NCBI GenBank assembly: GCA_023374045.1
Contig: CM041778.1
Coordinates: forward strand, 285,363,533 to 285,427,532
Direction: 5' to 3'
Length of the DNA: 64,000 nt
From: Limonium bicolor
Lineage: Eukaryota > Streptophyta > Magnoliopsida > Caryophyllales > Plumbaginaceae
Part shown: one piece after another, positions 22,001-33,061 of the stretch
How positions within the stretch are numbered: position 1 is the stretch's first letter
Layout of the letters: each line of letters opens with the position of its first letter
Program-made: the position numbers and the translations under genes
The notes under the pieces: model-generated
The model's database searches: none
The model's input: the letters and a program-made list of their open reading frames with translations, nothing else
What the model was told of the DNA's origin: nothing

Positions 22001-23060
22001 ATAGGTAAGAGCTTTGGCCATTTCAAGCTTGTTCTTGTCATTTGGGAAAAATTTCCCCACGTTGAAAATTTTTCCCATTTCAGCCGTTAGCTCCTTGCTC
22101 TTGTGGAGTGTTGGAAACTCTTCCAAATGATTGCCAAGCTACCCATTTGGTTATTCTAAGGTAAAACCTAAGCTAAACCTTGAAAACTAGCTCCTTAAAA
22201 TATTAGGTTGTGGGGAAATATTGAAATTGACTAGTTGTTATGTGTGTGATGGGATATGGTTGTAGCTAGCAATCCATAATCCTTGTGTGGTGTGTAAAAC
22301 AAGAAGAGAAAGAAGAAGAAGAGGAGTGAAAAACCGAAAAAAACAAGGTAAAGAGCCTACCTTGTGGGTTTTATTTTCCTTGTGAAACTTATGTGGGTGT
22401 TGAATAAATAACCTTGAGCTAGTGTAGTCATGGTACTACAATATTGTTAGTTGAAAGAGAATGATTTAATGAGGTTTATGTGTGCAAATAAACCTAGAAA
22501 CTAAACTAGTGTATATGGGTGAACAAGTGGGAATTTGGTGTATTGTAGTTGTTGTTGCTTGATTAAACAGGGGAGAAGAGGATGTTTATGAGTTGATTTG
22601 AATGTGGTGAATATGCTAGAGAAGTAGGCAAGTGCTGTCAAAATTTGCCTAGGAATGGAGAGATTTGGGTGTTTTATTATAAGGATGAAGCTAGGTGTTT
22701 AAGAGGTGTTAAGTGAGTGGTTAATGATTTGGAAACCAAACTAAGGAGAAGTGTGTATGAGGAGTAGAAATAATGTCAATTGAAGTGCTGGGAATGGCAC
22801 TGTTTGAATGGTAAAAGAAGGTACCAAATCTGTTACAAGAGTTAAGGAAAACAAGGAAACTAGTTATGAGAGTGTAAGTGAATTTTAAGTGAAATTAACT
22901 AGAGTTTGTGAGTGCACTTGGTGCTTGGTTTAAAGTGGTTAGGTGGGTAATTAAGTGCTTAAACATGTGGATTTAAGGTGGGGAAAATTGGTTAATTAAG
23001 GGACTAAGAGAAGACCTTGAACAGAGTTGGAAAATGCTAAGTTTGCAAAATCTGTAGCAG

Positions 23061-23313
23061 GGTCCGGGACCTAGTCCATGGACAAAGTCCCGGACCACCC
23101 CTGTTTCATACGAGAATTCATCCCAGCACTTGGTCCGGGACTTGAGAGATGGGTAAGGTCCCGGACCACCCCATTTAAATACGCCGAGACTGAACATCCA
23201 TGCTGGTACGGGACTTGGGATAGGGACAAGGTCCCGGACCATAGTACAAAAACAACCCGAGAGTTTGGTACTACATTGGTCCGGGACTTAGGGTAAGGAC
23301 CAAGTCCCGGACC
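23061..23313 (+). repeat. Array of four 36-nt hairpins, about 72-nt period (solo LTR)
   Basis: Inverted repeats GGTCCGGGAC...GTCCCGGACC occur at 23061-23096, 23132-23167, 23205-23240 (left arm with one change, GGTACGGGAC) and 23278-23313. Each is exactly 36 nt and starts are 71, 73 and 73 nt apart. Spacers share CCGAGA-type words. The same four-unit design occurs in the LTRs of element II. Confidence 0.85.
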
Positions 23314-24554
23314 ACCCCTAGAACCTACAGAGAGTGTTTTAAAGGGTTTAAATGATGGGGGTTTGAATGTTAATGATGTTATAAGATGTTAAGGCCTGTT
23401 TGGTGACAAGGAAAGGCCCTAAGAAGTGTAAGAAAGTGTTAGAAGTGGTTAAGAAGTAAGAACTCAAATTAACAAAGTAAAATCGAGTTAACGGGGTAAC
23501 GGGGAAAATACGGGAATGGCATTTAATTATGTACCGTATGATCTTAGTATTAACAGTAATGTTTGAAACATTATCAGAGAGCCGTGCGTGACCCGAGCAT
23601 GGTGAGGTGAGGTGACACGGTAAAAGTAAAAACCCCGGTGAAAGGTATGATTTTCTCATACTCCGCGTGCTAACCGAGTTACGTTGATTTGTGTGTTTGT
23701 GTGCCGGCTTAATCAAGATTAAAGCATGAAAATAATCCCTTGTTTGATTATGTATGCCTTGTTGTATGTTGAATGAGCTAACATACTTATATGCCGGTGT
23801 GGTCTAACATAGTGAATGGACCGACTCGTAGTGAGTAACGTTTGGCTAGAGACCCATAGATCGGGTCGACGCTTATGATAACGAAAATGTGCAAACACAC
23901 AAACTATCCGTTAAAGTATAACGATAACGCAAACATATGAACTCCCTAGAATGTGAGGAGAAGTACGGGTTGAGTAAATACCGATAATGGTTAGAAAACC
24001 ACATTGAAACGATCCACGAAACAAATAAGAGTGGAAAGTTAAGTGAGCCTCCTTCAAGAGGATTTAAGATAGTTCGAAGACGTGAACTAGTGAAAAAGGT
24101 AAAGAGACCTGAGGGATTAGTAACTCCCTTGAGACATGGTCGACCTCCTATATGAGGATTTTACCTGATATATGTAAATAACCGAAAGTAGGAGTAAAGT
24201 AAATACATGGGTAACTCTTAAAACCTAAGATTAACCAAACTTAAGTAATGTTCCCAAGGTCATTAGAAACATCGAGAGTGGTGCTTCTAGACTAATATAC
24301 ATAATGTTATTATAACTCCGAGAGAGGAGTGTATGGGAATGTAAGTAGTCCGTAGTCGTAGTCGGCCTAAGTAAAAGAGTTAGGAACTAAGAGAGAGTTC
24401 CGTGAGCTAGTTGAACCTTCCCACCATGCTAGACCCAGAGTAGGGTCGAAACCGGGAAGTAAGACTATGCTTGAGAGCCATGAGTTTTGGCCTAAGTATG
24501 TATTAAGAGTAACAAGCGTGACGTAGGAGACCTGTAGCGTCTCGAGAATCTACA

Positions 24555-24735
24555 AGAGCTTGAGTATGATTAACCCAAGAGTGTGGGTGAGATAATGAGT
24601 ATAAATAACCAAAGAGTGTGGGTGAGGTAATGTGTATAAGTAACCCGAGCGAATGGGTGAGTATAAAATGAGTAGCCCAAGAGAATGGGTGTGTACATGA
24701 ATAAGTAACCCGAGAGAGTGGGAGAGATATCGAAC
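24555..24735 (+). repeat. Degenerate tandem repeat, about 35-42 bp unit
   Basis: Five units of the type AGTAACCCGAGAGAGTGGGTGAG, each followed by an AT-rich spacer. The minus-strand ORFs of 66 and 88 aa over it come from the repeat and are not genes. Confidence 0.75.
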
Positions 24736-24912
24736 GAGTAAACAAGGCATAGTGAGGTATAACCCTCAAGGCCTAAGAATAAACTGATACAACTAACAAC
24801 CTTGTTATGTTAGTTAGGAATTGTGTTCCGTGATTGGATGTAGATTCCTTGAGTAATACACATATATATTGTATTGCTATGATGCATGTTGTTTGACTAA
24901 TGAACCCCATGT

Positions 24913-25019
24913 ATATCCGACAAAGTAGTCGGCGTACCCCGGTTAGCGCTCGGGGTATGCGAATTTCATATGCAGCTTTAAGCTGAGCCCCTAGGGGCAA
25001 CGTTTTTATTCGCAGGTAC
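24913..25019 (+). promoter_or_regulatory. Conserved tandem-hairpin module (solo LTR copy)
   Basis: A perfect 10-bp stem GCGTACCCCG/CGGGGTATGC is followed by CAGCTTTAAGCTG (24973-24985), then GCCCC-TA-GGGGC (to 24998), a T run and CGCAGGTAC (25011-25019). Confidence 0.55.
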
Positions 25020-27802
25020 ACCGATGACGAAACCGTACGAGAGTAGGACGGGGTCGGTGATAGCATGGGTAGTTAGATTGTAATTACTTATGGATTTGAT
25101 TGAGGTGTAAGTCCGAATATGTTGTCGGCATCCGTATATTGTAGACTTGGTATAGTAAAGAAATGAAATGTGTATTGTGTAATCGGTTGTTCCAGTCCAT
25201 CTGACCGTTACTGCATGAGAGAAAGGCCTGGTTAGCCATATGGGTGGATAACGGCATTGTATCACCCTCTGTTGTAATAGAGTTCCGCTGCGAGGTTAAT
25301 GGTAATTGTGACAGTTTAAGAGGTAATGACGAGTTTGGCAGTTGGGGGTTACATGCCAAGTCCGGTCCCATGTTCGGTCGATTCCAGAAACTTAATTCGT
25401 ACAAAATACAAGCCCGACCGACCTTGCAAGTCCGGTCCCCAAGGTCGGTCCGTTCCAGAAACTAATTCTCGCAGGGTAATCTGGGCTCGACCGACCTTGG
25501 CAAGTTCGGTCGCAAGGTCGGTCTGCCCCAGACCCTTATTTTTCCATTGCCATTTAACTCCAAACTTCTCCTAAGGCCTCCTAATGTTTTCTAACATCAT
25601 TTGGTACACTTATATCCTCATACAACATCCATGAAACTCATTATCTATCACCTTAAGCACTTACTCATTTCATACCAAAATTCCTAACACTTATGTTATT
25701 TCCTCCTTAGTTTTCCAAGTGGTGTTTCACGCCTATGATAACCACTATGCCCATAATGCTTTCTCCTCATTTTAACATCATCTCCCAAGCATCATTTCTT
25801 ACCAACCTAAACCCTAGTTGATGTCTAAGTCCTTTGGTTTACCTAGAATATCTTAAGACATTATTTCTCCTCATTCAAAATGCTTGGGCATTTACAACAC
25901 TTCTAGTTCACCAAAACTCATTTAAAACACTTAGAACTCCTTATACATTTTCCAAATTTTGCCATAGCTTCTCTTGTATATACTCACATCCAAACACTTA
26001 GGTTTTTACCTTATTCCATTCAAGAACACTTAAGTCCACCAAGAACTTTCTCACATACAAACTTCACCAAATTTACACTACACACAATATAGTGCATAAC
26101 TTAAATTGCTTGGCACTTAGGCCCTTCAATAACATGGCTCTTAGGCCCTTAAATAACATTAAACTTAAACACTGAATTTCCCACATAATATATTGCCTCT
26201 AACCTGCAAATACACTCAACATCACATATTCCCTTAATAAACTCCTTGAGAGCATTTCACTAGCTCATTTACCATTGGCTCCTTAGGTTTTTATAAAGCA
26301 AATCAAGCTCATTTTCCTAAGGCATTTAAACTACATTGAGATAGCATATTTACCTCTTTCCCTCACAACTTCTTTCTTGTTTCCTTGACTAAATTGGCAA
26401 GGCTTTTGGTTGCTTGTCAACTTCTAAACATTATACAAATAATGTAATGAGTTTACAAGCTTTAAGCTTCATCTCATTGTAAACCCTAGTTACATATATT
26501 ATCTTAAAACATTAAGGTAATTGTTTTACTTTGAATGGAAAGAGAGCTTGAATGAGTCAAGAGAGGACTCCTCCTAGCCCTTGGAAGATTAAAATGAAGC
26601 TAAAACAAGCAAGGTAAAGACACCATGGTGAGGTGAATTTTCGGACATCATACAAACATGGAGGAGGAAACATTATTTTTCTTTGAGATTCCTTACCTAG
26701 AAGCAAAGGGAGAACAACAAGGTGTGAAAATATTAGCTCAAGCTCCTTCAATGGTGAATCCATGGCACCAAAATTGAGCTCTTGACGATTTGAAAAGGTA
26801 CAAGTTTAGAGCTTGCTCCAACTCGAAGAATGGTGGTCTTGAAATTGAATTTGGAGCAGGAATCATAAGTTACAAGTGAAGGAAGATGAAGAATGAGATG
26901 GTGCTGTTGGAAACCGATGGAGAGAGGAGGAAGAAGATGGGAACCGTGGGAAATGAAAGGAAAGAAGAGAATGAGGTGAGAGAGTTCACTTGTTAAGATA
27001 TTTTACATATAAAGCAAATAGTACTTTACTTGCTTTTTCATTACTTATTTACTTATCAACTAACAAGGTGGTGACTCACCTTGATAAAATTGGCCCCCAT
27101 TTAATAATAAGGGTATAATAGTCTTTGTTGACCAATTTAATTACTTATAACAACATATGTTACAAACTAGCTTATTAAAGTTACTATTCACTAAAACAAG
27201 GCACATAGATGTGAAATTTTGATTTCCCATTGATATAGACTTCCAAATGTGATACTATATAGTACACATGTTAATTAAAGAGTAATGATGGAAATTTAGC
27301 CACTCAAAACTCATTTACAAGACAATTTTCCAAAAATGTGCTTTAAGACTCCTTAAAGCACATTTTGTTTTAACTTGTTTTCAAGCTTGGTTTTCTTTAG
27401 TAATTGATTTAATATGTTCATTAACATATTTATAAGGTATAAATATGACCTTTAGGTCTTATACAAATTTATCCCAAGCTTAGAGCACATTTTTGCTCAT
27501 ATTGACTTTAAGGTATATTCTTATGTTTTATTTGGTTTAACTGTCTACCAAGGTTTCCTGAGAACTTAATTAGCCTTATTAAATCATAATTGAATATTAT
27601 TAAGTCTTGGTAGGTTCTTTGGGTCCTAACCAAGTTCACTCCAAGCTTAGAGCATGTTTTTTTGCTCAAACTGTATCTTAGTGTTTATTGCATTTTACTA
27701 TGGTTTAAATTGTTCACTGATGTTTCTAAGGCAATTTTTAGCCTTTATATACCATAGTTTAATATTTAAACCACATATCAAGGTTTGGGGTATTTCAAAA
27801 GT

Positions 27803-30462
27803 GCTCGAAAGTTCCCGATGGGGGCCCCATAAATCCCAGGAATGCCCCGGAGAGGTACCGAATTGGCACAAACTCCAATATAAATCATTCTTAGAGTTCC
27901 TATCACTAATATTCATCATTCCAAAGAGGATGCTCGAGCTACTTTCTCAAAATAAACAAAGTGCTCGGACGAATTTGTTAACGCTCCTTTTTGCCCCACG
28001 AGTGTCCCGGTGGCCCGAAAATTGAGTTATGAGTTGATATAACCCCATGTAACTCAATGTAACACCTTAACATATTATTATTGACTATAAACAATGTTTA
28101 TAAACACTTATAACTCATAGCGACTACTTAATTTCTAGAAAATCCTTAAAGCACAAAAACGTACCTTCGGGTGTCACAAAAACATGTTTTACGCAATTAC
28201 CTTGAAGCTTTTGAGGAGCCACGAGTTGATAATCTTAAAAGGGGAAATTGAACATCTAAATAAATTAATGCCAATGCTAAAATCATAGCATAAGCAGGCC
28301 GAAATTATGATAAAAAAGGTACCTAAAATCAGCATTTTTACCTTAGAACTTTCATCTTTTACCATTATATAAATGTACCAAATAAATGCTGGAACCTATT
28401 ACATGTATAATTTGGTCTTAGTACAATATAATGTGACAGAATTAAATCAAAAATTAGTCCCAATTAACCTCCATGTTGGGCGCCATTTAAGGTCTCATTT
28501 GACATGATTTTAGCAAAAATTATGTCTTATAGAATGGTGACTCATCTAGCATGTGCCATAAGATAATGTGTCAAATAAATTCAGTCAATTTAGACCTCCA
28601 TTACCAATTTTCCTGCAAAGAAACAACAAGAGAATAAGTTAGGCAAAGTAATAAAATTAAAATGCTAAAGGACAAGCCTATATCTATTTTATACATGTGC
28701 TAGTATACCAACAAAACAACCCATGTTACTAGCATATATGGCAGCCGATTTTGAGTGGTAAAAGGAGAGACTTATTGCTGTCAAATTAGTCAAGGAAGAC
28801 AGCCACCTAACAATGCATATATCTATGTATAATGCAAACAAAAATCAATTGTCTAGTATCACATGGGTGCCGATTTATGCTAGAAAAGGAGGTTTAATTT
28901 GCCTTATAATTAGTTAATAAAACACCTACATAGGCATATTCTATGTCTTCAATTGACAATAAATCAATTGCCATATACAGTCCCTACTACCGTAACATAC
29001 AAGGAGGAAATCAAAGACAATCAACATTTAAAATGCTAAAGTAAACATACACCTACCGTAGCTCTTGTCTTCTAGTTTCAAACGTCAAACAAAGACTCCT
29101 TATGCTCTTGTCAATCAGCCAAAAGAGAGCCTTAATTATGGGCATATTCTTGAGCCAAACAATCAATTAATAAACAAAAGAAAGACTAAACAATTTGACA
29201 ATATTGTGTCAAAATAATTCCAATTTGATTCCTTGCCTTTGCCTACCTTCTAGTCCAACGTGAGCTGGCCATTCTCCTTGCCCACTCCATGGCCGATTGG
29301 TAAGACTTCCAAACTCTATCCTTCTTCATTTGCTAGTTCATTCCTTAGAGCTTCAAAGCTCCATTAATGGTGTTTAAGCTCTAACATCATTTTTATGTAA
29401 ATTCCTAGTTAAATCTACTAAGTCTTGAAGCAAGAATCATCCTAACAATCATCCAAGATTTTGCCAAGCTTTAATGCAAGGAGGTTCCTAGATTCAACAA
29501 AACACAGGAACAACAAGATCAAGTTAAGGTATATTTCATGTTAGAAATCTTGGTAAATACATAAGGTCATTACCGAAAATTATGAACTTCTAAGCTAAGG
29601 TTTTATCATTATTTCATGAAGGAAACTTTGATCTACAATCATCCCAAGGTGTACCGAAAATACCTTGTTAAATTCCTAAGGTAAACTCTTGTAAAACTAC
29701 TCCAAACATTAATTATAAATCCTTGTTAAAAGTGTAACATTTGGATCTCCTAAACTTATGTGTGGAGGTCGGAAGTTCTTCAAGAAAATACCATTGGAGG
29801 AGCTTGGAATTCAAGGAGAAATCAAGTACAAGAATTATCTTGATTTAAGGAGTAAGTTTATATAATTAAGGTTTATTAAGTTTAAGTTTGATTTAAGCTT
29901 CAAACTTTGGTAAAAAAATTATGTATAACCTCTAATAAATTAAGGCCGAAATTACTTTGGGTTATATTGTCAAGAAAATAAATTATAACATATAAGGTAA
30001 GATTATTACCTTAAGGTATAAAGTTGTGTCACAAAAAAATTAATTAGGATACATATATAGGCCGAATTATCTAAGGACTAAATGTTCTATTTTGAGTTTA
30101 TAATCATTCTAATCCATTAGCATAATTTTTAGAAGTGTTATATGGCTTATATACATTTATTCTGTATATTAAAGTTTAAATCAAGTTTAAAACTATATGG
30201 TAAAGATATATTTAAGGCCGAGAGCTACATGTATTATTTGGTTTTGAAGTATATAAGTATATTAGCTTATATTATAAATTTTGGGAACATGAAAAATAGC
30301 TACAAGTATTTAAATGGCTAGTTTATTAACTTATGTGGTAAAAATGTAAATTTTGAAAAGTTTAGTGTGTTAATAATAATTGTCGAGAACAAAGGGGTTT
30401 ATTTGGTATAATTATGGTATAATATAAGGTAGGAATTAATATTATGAATTTTGGTGAATTTA
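27803..30462 (+). mobile_element. 3' LTR of element III, part 2 of 3
   Basis: The LTR resumes after the AAAGT repeat at 27798-27802 and runs to the ATTTA (30458-30462) that element II duplicated on insertion. No counterpart of this part lies in the window, because the same part of the 5' LTR falls before position 1. It is AT-rich and holds no ORF worth reporting. Leader-like pyrimidine-rich sequence lies around 29230-29330. Confidence 0.8.
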
Positions 30463-30911
30463 TGTAACACCCCTACTATTAATACAGTCATTAACGTCCA
30501 ATCTCCTTACTCATCAGATGCACGCAACGGATACCTACTTACATACATTGGGTGATACAATGCCGTTAGCCACCCACGCGACTAACAAGACTACTCCTAT
30601 TACATACAGCATCGGTCTGATGGACCGGAATCCCAGTACTACACATCTACAATACATACTCCGTTCATCAAACGAATACTACAAGGTTCCATTCGATACT
30701 TTACTCCTTCATTAATCATACAATGCAAAATACATAACCGAGTTTACTAGGTTCCCAATACAATTACAATGCTTCTTCCAAGTTCTTACATACTCACTAA
30801 GAGGCTACTTACTACCCGTTCCTCACACGCTACCTACTTCTAAATACAAGGGTGTGCCTCCGGTCTCTTCCTTGACCATATTCGTTTCGGGTACCTGCAC
30901 ACTAAAAAATG

Positions 30912-30990
30912 TCCCCCGAAGGGGTCAGCTTTCGCCGAGCATGATAACCGCATACCCCGCGTACTAGTGAGGGTACGCCGACCACTTGGT
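30912..30990 (-). promoter_or_regulatory. Conserved tandem-hairpin module (element II, 3' LTR copy)
   Basis: The minus strand reads GCGTACCC-loop-GGGTATGC, then CGGC-GAAA-GCTG (a GNRA-type loop), ACCCC-TTC-GGGGG, a T run and TGCAGGTAC ending near 30892. The 5' LTR copy is at 40636-40715. In the second stem the family-typical GCCCC has become ACCCC. Confidence 0.55.
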
Positions 30991-31245
30991 CGAATACATG
31001 CAGTTCATTTTCATTCAAACATACTTGCATACATGCTCTTATACACAATACAATAATACTTACACAAGCATACATACATACACTTTATTACATACAAGGA
31101 ATACGGTATAACCATCCGATACATACTTACCTTCTTCCGAATACACATACTCATTACATACACAAGTACAGTTCTTGTTAGCTTCATTGGTCCACCCGGG
31201 TTAATCGGGTGGAGATTACTCTTTTACTCGTTTACTCCATACATA

Positions 31246-31350
31246 CACATACATACTCATACTCATACTCATACTCATACTCATACTCATACTCACTCTA
31301 CTCATACTCATACTCATACTCATACTCATACTCATACTCATACATACTTA
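31246..31350 (+). repeat. (ACTCAT)n hexanucleotide microsatellite
   Basis: About 15 ACTCAT units with one interruption (ACTCACTCTACTC). The matching run in the other LTR (40975-41048) has a different unit number and a different interruption, a sign of slippage after insertion. Confidence 0.9.
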
Positions 31351-32129
31351 CTTTCTTACTCTTACTCATGTTAAGCCGGTATGGCCTCTGGGCAGGGACT
31401 ACACCGTCCCACCACCAGGCTTTACTTGGTTCACCGATCCAGGATGCTACCCATTTAAGGGGTTTGGGCCGTGGACCAGTTTAAGAACCAGGAATCGGAT
31501 CCAACCTCTTGTGTCTCCTCATCCTCACGCGTGGCCGAAGCTATATCGGACTTGTACTCATTCCAATTTACTCACTTAAGTTAGGAGTTAGATAGTTAGG
31601 AATTAGCACAAGTCAACATCCAAGCCACAATAATACAATACACATATACACATACATACGAGGTACATTACATTACACAAGTACAATACGAGGTTCGAAT
31701 ACCATTCATCATCATTCATATATTTCATGAATTATACAAACTAGTGCTCAAGACAATAAATATCAAGCACAACATAAGTCAAGCACAGGTAAGTGCAATA
31801 TAGTCCGATTCATGCATTTATCTTATTTAGGTGGTCAAATAAGCACACAAATCGGGGTAACCAGATTAGGATACAGGGCATGAAGAAATCATACCTTTCA
31901 CCGTTGTACTTGTATCCCAACGTTCCTCCGGTATTCACAATTCAAATCCTATGATATACATACAACCGAATGATTAATCTACCATTATTAATCTTAACTC
32001 AACTACTTTTGTGTTTACTAATCCTTATTCACTAAGCCTTTACATTCCTTACACTTATATTTCATTTTACTTACTTTCCATTACTTGTCCATAATTTACA
32101 TACACATGTATATACATATGTATAGGTGG

Positions 32130-32131
32130 GT

Positions 32132-32168
<37 letters not shown>
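32130..32168. repeat. (TA)n microsatellite in element II LTR
   Basis: A run of TA dinucleotides of about 34 bp. The right LTR copy (41838-41858) is much shorter and interrupted by TG. Confidence 0.9.
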
Positions 32169-32169
<1 letters not shown>

Positions 32170-32214
32170 CATATATACTAGTTATAAGCTTACTGTTTTT
32201 TTTTTGTAAGTATA

Positions 32215-32490
32215 GGGCCATCCGACCCACCGTCCGACCCAAGCCCTGGGTCGGACCATTCCAGTAAGGTTCGTTCCCAGAAAATTACCCTGTCCGACCC
32301 AGCACTATTCCGTCCGACCCATACTCTCTGGTCAGACCATTCCAGAAGGTTTTGGTCCGTTGTTTAAGCCATGTCCGACCCACGTCCGACTCACGGCTCT
32401 GGGTCGGACCATTCCAGAAAGTTTGGTTTTCATTTCTCAAGCCCCGTCCGACCCACGTCCGACTCACCGTCTGGGTCGGACGAGTCAGAA
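32215..32490 (-). repeat. GGGTCGGAC repeat cluster with TTCCAGAA words (element II LTR)
   Basis: On the plus strand CCGTCCGACCCA... alternates with GGGTCGGACCATTCCAGAA. The TTCCAG words start at 32259 (decayed), 32340 and 32412, about 72-81 bp apart. The design parallels 11530-11880 in element I although the sequence differs. The right LTR copy is at 41898-42155. Confidence 0.7.
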
Positions 32491-32808
32491 CCTTGCTACA
32501 GATTTTATTTTTCTTTCCCAACTTCACCCATTGTTTCCCCAATCTTCTTACATGTAATCTCACATGTTTAAACACTACCTAGGCCCTTCAAATTGTCTTA
32601 GTTCATCCACCTTACATACTTACTAATCCTTACTTGTACAATTTCATTTCCATTCTTCACTTACTTCTCATTCTTGTTCTAGCTTGTTTATGCTCCTAAT
32701 GACTCTTAATTATGATTAATTAAGTCTTATGCCACTTATACAACCATCCCCAAACAAAGCCTTAACTTACAGCCCACTTAAAATTCCTCTCGGGTGAAAT
32801 TTGGTGTT

Positions 32809-33061
32809 GGTCCGGGACCTTGTCCAGGTCCTAAGTCCCAGACCAACACAGATCAGAACTCTCGAATTGATTTTTGTTATGGTCCAGGACCTTGTACATG
32901 GGGTAAGTCCCGGACCAGGCGTTTTGGGAAACTCTCGGATTGATTTTGGATAGTGGTCCGGGACCTATACCAGAGGTAAGTCCCGGACCGATAATGAATT
33001 TGTACTCTCGGCTACTTTGGATGGTTGGTCCGGGACTTACACAAGGCCTAAGTCCCGGACC
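32809..33061 (-). repeat. Array of four 35-36-nt hairpins, about 72-nt period (element II 3' LTR)
   Basis: GGTCCGGGAC...GTCCCGGACC units lie at 32809-32844, 32881-32916, 32955-32989 and 33027-33061. Starts are 72, 74 and 72 nt apart. Spacers carry ACTCTCGG, which is CCGAGAGT on the sense strand, as in the solo LTR array. The second copy is at 42480-42733 in the 5' LTR. Confidence 0.85.

Larger units (their letters stand above)
21073..25353 (+). mobile_element. Solo LTR inserted in the 5' LTR of element I
   Basis: The insertion is bounded by TGCCA at 21068-21072 and 25354-25358, in sequence that is continuous at 11698-11702 in the other LTR. It ends GGGGGTTACA and starts TTAATACCCC, a mutated form of the usual TGAAATACCCC. 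At 4281 bp with no internal region, it arose by LTR-LTR recombination. It carries a four-hairpin array (23061-23313), a degenerate 40-bp tandem repeat (24555-24735) and the tandem-hairpin module (24913-25019). A pyrimidine-rich leader-like tract lies at 21700-21770. Confidence 0.9.
9649..27797 (-). mobile_element. Element I: non-autonomous LARD-like LTR retrotransposon (minus strand)
   Basis: LTRs of about 4.5 kb (9649-14150 and 19041-27797, the latter with a nested solo LTR) flank an internal region of 4890 bp. The termini on the plus strand are TGTAACACCCC and GGGGTATTTCA. AAAGT directly precedes 9649 and directly follows 27797, a perfect 5-bp target duplication. PBS and PPT positions put the 5' LTR on the right. 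No gag or pol ORF is recognisable, as in LARDs (long LTRs with a conserved non-coding interior), so movement would need proteins from a partner element. The two LTRs are very similar with scattered small indels. Element I lies in the 3' LTR of element III. Confidence 0.92.
19041..27797 (-). mobile_element. 5' LTR of element I (right copy), split by a solo LTR
   Basis: Pieces 19041-21072 and 25359-27797 are co-linear with 9649-14150. Removing 21073-25358 leaves 4471 bp. The hairpin module copy is at 19422-19449. By eye the two LTRs differ mainly by small deletions, with occasional substitutions. Confidence 0.92.

Noticed and set aside
23348..23716. 122-aa minus-strand ORF in the solo LTR
   Set aside because: Antisense to the LTR, no domain, no counterpart elsewhere.
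27654..28025. 123-aa ORF spanning the right end of element I
   Set aside because: It crosses the junction between element I and the LTR of III, so it is a chance join.
31246..31350. Regular short repeats considered as a CRISPR-like array
   Set aside because: Units are 6-bp microsatellite repeats with no spacers; the setting is a plant retrotransposon LTR.
31209..31484. 91-aa ORF with SYSYSY repeats
   Set aside because: Translation of the hexanucleotide microsatellite.
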